A stretch of DNA of 64,000 nt from Orthonyx spaldingii (Eukaryota; Chordata; Aves; Passeriformes; Orthonychidae). A program made the translations under genes and the position numbers. The notes beneath the pieces are model-generated. The model was not told the origin of the DNA. It did not search any database and saw only the letters and a program-made list of their open reading frames with translations. The stretch covers positions 1,302,911-1,366,910 of the forward strand of contig VZTJ01001438.1 in assembly GCA_013397795.1 (NCBI GenBank), given 5' to 3'. Shown piece by piece: positions 10,601 to 22,600 of this stretch. Each line of letters opens with the position of its first letter. The stretch's first letter is position 1.

Positions 10601-13600
10601 CCAGCAAATACAAGAGGAGGAGGATGATGATTACCCTGGGAGCTACTCACCCCAAGACCCCAGTGCTGGGCCACTGCTGGTATGTGGGATGGGGTAAGCG
10701 TGGGAGGAGCTCTGGAAGCCACACAGCCGCCTCCCCCGTGTCACAGCCACAAGGTGGAGCTGACAACAAGTGAAATGGGTTCAGTGGAGAGATGCAGTTT
10801 GGGGTTGAGAAGCCCATGCAAAATGCAAAAGATTCTTTTTTCCTATTGCAATAGTGTGTTACTTCTGAACAATTCCAGGTAGTCTAACCCAAGGTCTGAG
10901 TAGTGCTGCCAGGAAGGAATCTCAAAGGACTGCTGGAAGAACAGGCCATACTTCAAATTCTTTTTAAAATCAGTGTGTAACCTCTAAAACATGAAGCTGT
11001 GACACAGTTAATACACAATTTTCTTTTGTAGGCCATCTCTTTCCATAAGTTATTAAAAAGCACAACATTTGTTATGTTTGTATGGAGCTGGTAGGAAAAC
11101 CAGCTCTGAAGACTTTAGAGGCTCACACATTGCTGATGTGGAAATAGTTCGAGTGAAATAGAAAATCATTGCGGCCATTTGAGGCTACAGAATGAACATA
11201 TGTTAACCCAGAGTCTATTTGAAGAGGATAAAAAATTACACCATCCATCTGGTAAACTGTAAACATTGAAAAATAAAAATAAATAACAGTTGTCAAGGAA
11301 ATAAGTGAAAATTTTGTTGTTGTTTTTACCTCCAGATGCCTTGCAGCTTATGGTTTCTCTTGATTATAAACATTGTTACTGTTGGAAATCATTTGCAGTT
11401 TGCAAGGAAGTAGTAAATATTAGGTAATAGATCTCTTTGTTGTTCAGATTAAGAAAATATTTATTTTAAATTTCTCAGTGTTTTCATTAGTTTTCCAACT
11501 AGTGAACTGTAATTTAAAAATCAGTGCTTGTGTTTATATGGGCTTAGTGTTCTGTTTCAAAAACCTCCCATACTTCAGGATTTTTAAAACAAAAAAGCAA
11601 CACTTTCTTCTTCCCTTTCAGGGAGTTTCTCTGTTTAAATTTTTTTTGAGCAAGGAGAAAATAACAACATGTCAGGGATAGTCCTCCTAGAGCTGTCCTC
11701 ATCCATATTCTTTTAAAGTTTGGATGCATTTTGTGTGAATCAATTCAAACTGACACATCTTTCTTCAGTGCACTAAAGCCAGCTGAGAGATGAGCTAAGG
11801 GGACACCAGTTCAGTTGCAGAAAGCTGTGTTCTTGGAGGGAGCTGGGTGAGGACAGCCTGGCTTTGCAAAATCAGGATGTCATAAAGTTTGCTTTATAGG
11901 AAGAGCATCATTGGAGTTTATGGTCAGTAAAAAGCTAGAGAATTCTAAATCTTGTCGTGATGGAAATCTAATACAGTTTTGTGTGGACTGATGGACGTTT
12001 GGTGTTGGTTATTTTTACTCTGTCAGAATGCAGCTTTGGATCAGAACAAAAAAGGTGCCTGTACACCCCAGGGAGATGAAGAGACTGTCGAGGAGGCTTG
12101 GGTGGAAGATTCCGTCCCAGCTTGAGGCAGCAGACAGGGCTGGTTGTTCTCTCAGCCTGGTGTGGTCATGTCCTTCTCAGCTATGTCTTAAATGATCACT
12201 TCTCTTAATTGGACTGAGAAGTTTCCCACTGCAGAGCCTTGACAAGGATGACCCTGCTGTAATTATGCAGGAAGAGCTGAACACTGGGATAGTGTAAACT
12301 CAGTGAATGCTCCCTGTGTTAGGTTTAAAAATTACTTGAAGAAAATATTCCCCAAATGGTGCCTTTCAGGGTGGGTGAGCTCCTCTGCAGTGGCCACATC
12401 CCTGGGAAACGGATGTGGTTAAGGTTACCTGGTTTTACTGTTGGCTCCCTTGTCTTGTAGACTGAGGATTTGATCAAAGCCCTACAAGACCTGGAAAATG
12501 CAGCATCAGGAGATGCAACAGTGCGGCAAAAAATTGCTTCCCTGCCTCAGGAAGTTCAAGATGTTTCATTACTGGAGAAAATTACAGGTATGAGACTGGA
12601 AGATGAATGAATGTGGGTCCAAAGAATAACTTAGAAATCAAAGTGTGAGGTTTTTTGGTTTTTTTTTTAATTAATCACAATGTATGGTGGAGTGAATTCC
12701 TGCTTTTGTGTCCTTGCTTTGTAGTTCCAGGGTAATTAACAGATAGCAATCCTGTGAAGTAATATTGAAGATTAAACTTATGTAGTTGCTTCCATTTTTT
12801 TGGCTTGGACTGAGGCTTTTGTACTTTGAGAGCATCATCAGCATTTTGCAAAATGCATAAAGGAAATTGGGCCAGAGTTCTCAAGTGGATCTGTTTGCTT
12901 CTGAACACCTCAACTGTTAAGATATCTTGAAGTTTTATCAGGCTGTGCTGAGTACACACAATATGCCTTGATTGATATATTTCGAGTTCTACCAGACTGC
13001 TGAGTACACACATATTCCTTGATCGCTATGGGAAAGGCAAATTGCTGCCCCCATTAATCTGTCAGTCTTTGTTTAAATTAACTTTTGCAATTGCATTTGA
13101 AAAGTAATTTTAATAGCAGCATTTAGAGGTTGAACTGATTTGACTCTTGTTCCTGGGGGTAGTTTTAATTTAGAACTCGTTACGAACTATCATTTATTCG
13201 GTCCTTTATAATATATTCTTACAGTGTCCAACTGGACTGTGTGCAGTTCCTAGGTTTGTGTCAATACATCTGAAATTACTCAGATATGAGAGGAATTAAC
13301 AAGTTCACACTGTGTTTAAATGTAGAAACACCTGATTTGTTTACCTGAAGGTACTTCCTAACATTTTAATTAACCTGTTCATAGAGGCTTACTATTCATA
13401 GATTTATATTCCCCCTTTCACTGACATCTCTGCAAGGATTAAATGCAGTCAGTTATGTCAGTGTCTAAAATACAGCCCACGATGGGTGTATGCCCTATTT
13501 CCTGTATATCCCTGTGGTAACAGCCCTTATTTTCCTGTCAAGCCAGAAGTGTATTTACGAACAAGATGTTATTGTGCCTGCGGCTCATGAATTGCAGCCC

Positions 13601-16600
13601 TTCTGTCAACAATTGAAAGTTTTAAACTTTGTCCTCTAAATCACCCGACACTTTTGTGCGGGAGCTCAGGACTTCTGAACAACGAATCAATATGATTTCG
13701 CAGAAGCCATTTATTGTTTACACAAAACTCTTATTTATACTTTTACAACTGCTGTACACACGATCACACATTACATGATTGGTCCCTCTAGCTGTCCACG
13801 CGCTTTGCATGCACTTTTCAGAAAATATAATTGGTTCTTGATTTAGTGCAGCACAGCCTTTCTTTATCTATTTCTTGCTGCCTTGGTATTCTGTTTTTCA
13901 GCTTTTCCTTTCCCAATTTAGTGCAGTTTACATTTCAGTGGCCTTGGCGAATTCTTGAGGGCTTTGATAAGCTAACTACAGGTGGTTTTAGCTGGGGCAC
14001 ACTGTCAGTGTTCAAATGCATTACAACACTTTTGCACGCAGACAAAGAGGCTGCGGAGCGGCTGTCGAAGACGGTGGACGAGGCGTGTCTGCTGCTGGCC
14101 GAGTACAACGGGCGGCTGGCGGCCGAGCTGGAGGACCGGCGCCAGCTGGCCAGGATGCTCATCGAGTACACCCAGAACCAGAAGGACGTGCTCACGGAGA
14201 AGGAGAAGAAGCTGGAGGTGAGTGCCCGTTAGCGGGGCTGGCAAAACAACTGGCTCGCCAAGCGCTCCCCCTGGACTCCTAATCCAGGGGTTTCTCCCAA
14301 GGGAGGTGATTCTAGATGTTATCTTTACATTTGATTCCAGGTGTTACCTTTACTTTTGGTTCTAGGTTATCTAGCTTCTAGTTGTCTTTACACTTGGAGT
14401 AAAATGGGTAGGAAAGCACTGTCATGTCTGGAGACTGCAGATCTGTTCTGCTGTCCAGTCTAGATGTTTCAATGCACCTGGAAAGCCCAGAGCTCTATAC
14501 TTCTTAAAGAAAAATAGACTTGCCTAATACATACCTTATTTTGTTATGACATGCTTTTTTCAAAAATTCATCTCCCGCTGGGTTTTTTTACATTGCTTGG
14601 TTTTCTTTGTTGTCCTTTTCCTGCTGGTTAGGTGTCCTTCATCTGCCTCCTGAGCCCTAGCTTGATTAGGGGAAGCAGTTTAAGCCAGATCTTCTGCTCT
14701 CCATCCTTTAACAGCCACTTACCCACAGCTTCTGTGGTGCAGTGTGAATGGGGCTGGTAGTGAAAGACAGTGACTTGTGTTTCCTATGAAGCTCCTTTGA
14801 ACAGGGAGGGCAGGACCCTAAAACAGCCTGGGGCAGAGCTGAGCCCCCTGCTGGGCTGTGCAGCCAGCTGCTTACAGCTGTTTATCCGAAACTGCCTTCT
14901 CCGTGGAAGATCTTTCGGCAGCACGTTGTGGGACTAGCGAGGAGTTTAATTAATGACTGGCTGTGTGTCACTGTGCCATCTGCTGAACTGCCCCTTGGTG
15001 GCACATTAAGGGCTCCTCTGCACCGAGTGCTGGTGATGAGCAGCTGCTGCAGGGTGGGATGGGCTGGGATGGGGAGGACAAAATCTCCTGGAAGGAGACT
15101 GTTCTGCAGCGATTGCAGCCTCTGTTTGCTCTAATGGCAAACTTCCTCCTCTGACAGCTCGGCAACATTGTTCCCAGATAAAATTACTTTTGAGTGTTTT
15201 CTTTGCTGTGTGTTTATATTGGAGTTTCTCAATGCCTTGTGACTGAATTTCTTCAAGCATAGCATCAGTCTTATGACTGAGTCAGAAACAAACACTTCTA
15301 AGACGTGGATACAGATGATGTCATGAAACCAAGTCCTGTTTGGCAACTTGATGTATATTCTGTGGAAGTGTTGGGTAATGTTTTGGGGGTTTTTCTTGGT
15401 TAAAGAAGGACACTTATGTGTATGTAAAAAAATACATAAATGATAGACATACTGCTGTTTGCTTTTTAAAAAGGCAGTAAGTAGGTAGCAAAATGCTGCA
15501 CAATAATGTTTTAAAAGGCCCAGAACAATTCATAATTTTGAGTCAGTTTGAGACTGTAAAACTGAGAAATCCATAATGACAACATGAAATTAAAATTTCT
15601 AATGCATTAGCTGAAATGTTGTGACAATTGTGGAGGTTTTTTTGTTTAGAAAATATCCTTTTGGTAAGGAATGTTACTTGGAAATTGTAACTCTGGCAGA
15701 GGCAGAAATGTAATCCTGAAAATTAAGTGTTTTGCTGGCTGAGCTGCTTTGTTAGTGATAGTAATCCTGCTGATGGCAACAGGACAGGCTGCTTGCTCAC
15801 TGTTAGGTGTTAACAGAGTTCTTCACTACATTAGAAAAAAAAGAATGATCTTATTTAAATATTAGGATCTTATTAAATATCTGTTTAGGCTGGCATCCTT
15901 GTCATTCTGCCAGACAAGGTGGCCTCAGTGGTGTAGCAGTGTAAACAGTTGGAGGAAATGCCACTCCAGCAGTGAACATGAGGCACAATTGATACTCATG
16001 TCAGCTCTCAAACCTCAGTGAGGAATGTTGCCTGATTACAACGTTCCATTGTTCTGCCCTTGTAGAGGGTTAATAAACAGTGGAAGATGCTGGTTACAGA
16101 TAAGGCAGGCCAGATCTGCTTATCAGTTTTGTTTGAGTCTTTGATGTTCTCACAGTATTGATAAGCCTGGATTTTTCTTTGTAGTGCTAATAAGCATTTT
16201 ACTAGAAGGATCTGAAACTTGTAGCAATTAAAAATGTAGTAAAAAACCAAAACATTTACTCAGGCAAGGTCTGAAATGAGAAAATAACTTAAAACAATCT
16301 AATTTTACATATCTACTCGTTGTAGGCTTTGCTCTCTTGAGGTATCTTTTCCAGAATCTTTGGTACTATGAGTTTTTCCTCTTGTGCTGTAAGTTTCCTG
16401 ACTTAGATGAGAGGGTGTGTTTGGGTAGAAGATGGATTGTTTACTTCACCATCCTCATCTAGCCAAGGCTGTTGGTTGGGGAGAGGGGCTTCTGACAGTA
16501 ATAAAAGTCAGGGCTGTATTTTGAGAGATGGAAATAGCTAGTTTGGAAATTACTCTGGATGTTTTTTGTGTTTTATTTACTCACAAAGTCTTTCACTGTG

Positions 16601-19600
16601 ATAGCAATGAAAATAGCTAATCTGTGTCTTTTGGAAAAGCAGCTTTTGTGGTCTAAAGAGCTGCAGTTGTTTACTAATCCTGTTAATGCTGTCCCTCATG
16701 AAACAGCAAATTGTCAAAACACATAAACTCGGTGTGTTTGCATCTTGTGGGCTAATGCTCAGAGTCCTCTGCATGTCAAACCCCTGTGACACAGCTCTTG
16801 TCACCAGTTGCAGTAAGGCTGTTTAACTGAGGGACGCTGCTGAGGAAGGTGGCTTTGGAAAGGAATTGCACATGGGCACGGATACAGCTGGCACAAGTAA
16901 GGAGTGAAACAGCAAGGGGCAAAAAAGCAGTGGTGATTTGAAGGGAAAAAGCTGGCACAGAGCCTGAAGATTATAACATATGGACAAACTTTGACTTTAG
17001 GGTAGCAATGGAAAAAAAATCAAAGTGTAATAATTAGGATTCCTTTATCCCTGGGAGTGGTATTGTGGTATTTTCATTGTAGTCTAAGAGCACTTAAGAA
17101 GGTAGATTTTCTTTAATTCTATCAGTCAGTAAAACCAGCTGGCCCCAAACTGATACTAAATAGCCTATAACAAGGCATATATTTTTAAAGGTAAGTATTC
17201 CTCAGGTTAACTTCATGAAAGGTGTGTGGGATACTGTCATTCAACAGCTGAACTCTGAATTTCTTTTTAAATGGTGCTTCATCTTGTTCAGTAATTGTGA
17301 GCTTGATACTGCAGCTGCTGTTTGATCTTCCATGGCTGGGATGGATCAGAGGTGGCCTGGACATTTACAATAGCAGATGACAGGAAATAAAATCCACTTT
17401 CAGAGAGGCGTAGAACAGGAACTGTTGTTTCTATAAGAATGAGATACGGTGTCCTTGTATCTCACATTAGTATTGAACTTGCAGTGGAAGTTTCCTGATT
17501 TGTGTTATTTTTGGCCATTTCTGCCCCATTACAATTACAGAGCACAATCAGCTGGGGAGCTTTTTTGTCCTTCAGCACCTGAGCCTGCAGAACTTCAAGG
17601 AGAATTGTCTTTTGAAGTCAGAGCACTCTTCTGGAATGCATGGCAGGCAACGAGAAAAAATACAGGGAATTAGTTTGTGTAAAACTGAAATGTAGTGGGG
17701 AGAACATCCCATGCTGGTGTACCGGGCAGCTGTAAAATGAAGTCAGATAAATAGATGAGACTGGGAGAACCAAGGAAAAGTAGTGCAAGGAAATGGCAAA
17801 TTGTGTAGGAGCTTCATGGGTACCTGAAATAACTACTAACATAGAAAACCTGGAGTGAGTGGAGGGAGGGTTATTTTAATCTGATGGGGAGAAGAGGCAG
17901 AAAAAATAGAGATAAGATTGTGCATTCAGAATTTTTGGTTTGATTTGCAGTCAGTGAAGGCAGTTCTTCCATATTCCTTCTGTACCTGTGTTGGTGAAAG
18001 GTAACATGAGGAACTTGCTGTGGCATAGGCAGGACGTGTACCTAGGGCAGTGTGTATGGAGGGGTGTATGCACTCAAATAAATGTGTTTACATGTCTGCA
18101 GCTATAAATCTAAAGAACATACTGTATTTAAGATCCAGTTTAGTGGAAATATTCTGACTCTTGGCTGCAGCTGAAAAATTGTCACTTAGAGTCCTGCTGA
18201 GAGCTCTGGGGGTTTTTAGATGTTTGTGGGTTTTAATATTCATGGCTTCAAGGCACCTTTAATAAGGTGTTAATGCCGTGCCCACACAAATTTGCAAACC
18301 CTCTTTGATAATGCATCTCTGAGGGATGAAGTACATTCTCACTTGAGGTTTTCTGGACTGCCCAGCACTACACATTTTCTTGAAATACAATTTAGTTCAG
18401 TGGGTTAATAGGCAATTTATTGCTGTGCTGCTTCCACTGCCTGGGTCTCTGTAGCGTGTCACCGTTGGCACGGCTTTGTGGCTGCTGCTTCCCTCAGACA
18501 GGAATTCTTGGGTTGTGTGGTATATTCATTTCAGTGGTTTAGACAGTGAAACAGAAGATTAAGTTTTAGGGTTCCTGCCAGGAAACAAAATTGTCAGTAT
18601 TTTACATGTGTGAAGGAGCAGGAGCAGCTGTGGGAACCAGCGCAGAGTGGGGTCGGCTCTGCAACCCAGGCAGGGAGACCCTGAGCTGGAGCACCCCGGG
18701 GCACAGGGTCAGACCTGGGTCTGTAGGACCACACTGGTGACTGATGGGGCAAGAAATGCTGTACTGTGCACAATCCTGCCAGCTGTGAGCCACTGGTGCC
18801 TCTGGGTGTGGGAAAGAGCTCAGGCTGCTGTGCAGGGATGCAATGAGCTGACAGCCTCAGGGAATGTGGGTCTGTCAGGCCATGCATGGCTTGAGGCAAC
18901 AGCTGTGTTTCTTTGCACGGTGCCAACAGAGGTTGAGGCATTCCCAGCAGCTGGAGAAGTGCTCTGTGGAGGTCTCTACTGCTGCCTCTTCTGTTGTCCT
19001 AAACAAAGAGGGAGAGCAAGGAAACGAGTTTGAAAGTGTGTAATTCTGCCACAAGCAGAAACACCATCTCTGCTGAAGTGTGATGAACGATGCCGCAGAA
19101 GAAAGAAGCCTTGTCAAATTTAAAAGAGCAAGACTGAATAAATTTAAGATCTGAAAATGAACTGAAGGCTCTGTGAGGAAATACATCATTCAAGCTCTGA
19201 TTCCTGGACTGCATCTTTCAGATAAAACCTCAGATTTGCTGGTTTAGTGCTGCTGCAGAATGAGGAAACCTGACTTCACCCTGGCATTTGGTTTCACTTT
19301 GCTTTTGAGGTGGATTCTGATGCAATGAGCTTGTGGAATGGCAGAAATTTTCCTTTCTGTTCTTTTTCTAGTCAGTATGTTTTAAAAGTACTTTCCATAG
19401 GTTAAGTGGCAAGGAGCAGAAGCTAAGGAATACTTAATCAACCTGCTGCAGTACTATGGTGTATTTAATATTTTTAAAGAGAGGTCTTACCTGAACATAT
19501 AATCACATGGCTGTCAGACGTCTCACTTCACTTTCAAATTTCTGCTGAGCCTCTGATGGATTTTTCCCCTGACTTATGGTCTTTTGCTTTCCTACATCTG

Positions 19601-22600
19601 GCTCAAGCTGCAGCATATCAAAACTGAGCCTGACCAGCTGCTCTTCGTATTCACTTTCCAAATTCTCATTAATGCTTAGCTAGATGTTTTTTCAGTAAAT
19701 GCCGTTGCTGTGATGACTTACAGCATGTTCCTGCTCGACCCTGCGTAGGAGAGAACGTGTCCAGTGCACACTCTGAGCCAAAATAAGCTGAAATCTGTGC
19801 TGTGGAACACGACAAGGTGAACCAGGCCATGCAGCAGTGCTCAGGATGAATTTCCTGTCATGTTGATTACAGTCAGTTCTATAATGTTCAAGCAAGGCTG
19901 CTTTGGAATGAAACACTCTGTCAGCTTCATTCAGTGGTGGTTAATTCTGATTTTGCATTTGTTTCAAGGACTGAGTATCTAATTCATTTGGCCACTGAGG
20001 ATGTAGAACGCCATGCACTGAAAGGGAATGTTGATTAGCAAAAGCATCCATGTGGCACAGTGCCAGTTTTTTCTGTATCATCATGAAACTCCTGCTTACA
20101 GCAGAGATCTCATTATTTCGTCTAAAAAAAGCCAATAGCATCCAAATACTATTAATCTTAATATAAACCTACTGAGCAGTGAGACAATTAGCTCAACACA
20201 GAGTACAAACAAAGGCCTCGGAATGCAGCAGCTTCTTTTAACTGCACTTCTTGTTGTTCAGTTTCATGGAATGGAAGGACCTTGTGGAAAAATCTGCAAG
20301 GTGCAGTTTCCAAGCATGTCATGGGCTACATGAAAAACATGGTTTCCCATAAAACCTGCTTCCAGAGTCCCGTGTTGCAGAATATGGCCAGAACTGGTGG
20401 AAAGAACGAAGCCCTCAAGCTGGAAGGGGGCTCCGTGTCTCTGCTGCTGTGTATTCTTGAGGGGAGCAGCCAGCATTCCCTGACCCAGCTCTGGCTCATG
20501 GTCTTTCTGCTCCTTGACAGCTCTGCTAGGAGTTAGCACAGCATCTCAGGCCCAGGGGGATGGAGAGGGTTAAGCATGGAGCAGGCAGTTTTCTACTATG
20601 CTTATGTTGTGTAGCCAGTCTGTCCAGTAAATATTCATCTATTCTAGGAAATCTTAGTTTCTGGATTACTCCCTTAGTTTCCATTCCTGAATTTAGTGAT
20701 GTTTTCTGAGCCAGTTTTTAATGATTTGGGGGCTGTTGCTGCCTGTTTGTTCGGAGAATTTTTTTTTCTCTCTCTTATTTTTTCAATTTGTTTTTTAACA
20801 GGTAAGATTTAGGCCTTTGGTGTGGACTAGATAATGCTTGCATTTACTTGTTAGTAAGGTGGAATTACTTAGGAATATGGTTCTCAATATGGTATTTTCC
20901 TAATTCAATATGGTAACTTCCTAATATGGTTCTTAGGAAAGGAATATGGTTCTCAAGGTGACTTGATTTTTTTTTTTTTTTGTCATCATATGCACACAAA
21001 AGTCTCTCTTCAAATTGGGAGGATACTTCTGGTAACTCAGTGTTCCATGTAGCTACCAATGTAGAATATCCCTGAAAATAAGGACATGCTCAGAGCAATA
21101 TTTTCCTAAACACTTGAAGCTGTTAATTGTGAATTTGGAAGCAGGTTGGTGCTGTTAATATGCACAGGAATTGCTCCTAAGTCTGTATATTTGCCAACAG
21201 CAGTGTGGTTTGGACACATCTTGGTGGTTCTTCATTTGTCAGGGAGTTTTATGAGAACTGGGCTGTCAGGCAAGGCATTGGCAAGATTCTCCCTCCCCTA
21301 AGTAGGTCTACTGGGGAAGGAATGTTGTTTGCATCTAATATAACTCTAATGGTCACGCAAATCATCTTCAGCTCAAAATCCATCATGTTCCAGTCTTGAC
21401 TGTCCATGAGAAGTGGTGGATCCTGGTCACCCCCTCAGTTTTGCCCTGAAAATGGCAGGACATTTGTCTTTCCATGGAGGTTGTACCTGTTTTTACATAA
21501 ATAATCCATAATTGGATCCATAAACCCATAATTGTTTTGTGTGGATCTTGGCAGTTCAAGCCATATTTGAGGTATTTTCTTGGCTTATGCCTGGAATTTG
21601 CATCTTGTCATCTTCACTGCACATTTATCAGACGTGGAGGACTTGCCAGCTGCCTTGCTCTACTTTTTTTTGTTCCTATCTTTAGTGGGAATTACTACAG
21701 AAAAAAGAAACACCTGCTGATATTCTTGACAGTTTGGCATTCCTGAGGAGGAAGCATTGCCTGTTCTTTCCTGGCTTGATATCCATCACTCCCTGACAAT
21801 GGCCTGAATTATGGATTTTAAAATATTTTTTAAGATTATCTTCTGTGGATTTTCCAAGTCCAGCCTCTTGCACCTTCTCTCTGCCAGCATTTGGAGTACA
21901 GCAGCACAGTAGATGTTCCTACTGTCCCTGCCGTGTGCGCAGGAGCTGCTGTGCTGCTGCCGCTGGCCTCGCAGCCCTGGGGATGTGCCAGCCCTGAGCT
22001 GAGCACTCTGGGCCCTGCCTCTCCCTTTCCCCAGGGTTGGCTCACACATTCTTTTGGAGAAGAATCCCAAGTGTTGGAATGCTGTGCCTCCATGGCATCC
22101 CGTTTTATCTGCTGCTGTTCTCTATTAATACTAAAGAATCTGGGGGTTTGTTTTTTTTCGCTGTCTTCATCTTGTGACTTTCTTGATGTATTTCCCTCTT
22201 TAAGAATTCCCCAAAGGGTGTGACTAGGGATGTGGGTGCATTCTTATTTTGGTCCTGATTCTCTGTCTTTCATTAAAACAAGAGAAATTCTCACAAAATT
22301 AACGTGTGCACCTTGAGGTGATTTTTTTAGAGTTCTCTAGGCATGAGAGCAGCACCCTGCAGTTCATGGAGCTGGGAGGGCTTTGTTTGGACTTGGTTGT
22401 TTAACTGTGTATCCTGTGTATGTTAACAGTGTTTGGGTATGATGGTATGTTAACTCACTGGGCCTTATAAAGGATTTAAGTTTGAAATAAGCTGTTAAAA
22501 GACATTCTTACTTGGTGCTGGCAGGAAATTTATGGGATACACTGACATAGCCATTGCAGGGGTATTGGGAGTTGTTGCGATTGATGGCTGCTCTCACTGT

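Noticed and set aside
13831..13980. Open frame reading into RPRD1B exon 6 from upstream
   Set aside because: It reads through the intron 5 end and the LTR flank. The true acceptor at 14040-14041 keeps the phase of exon 5, and the upstream AG at 13979-13980 would shift frame.
20265..20300. TTTCATGGAATGGAAGGACC as a possible CR1 end in minus orientation
   Set aside because: Only a short partial resemblance and no further CR1 words around it.
20966..20983. T-run that might mark a processed pseudogene in minus orientation
   Set aside because: No coding remnant or target-site duplication was recognisable nearby.
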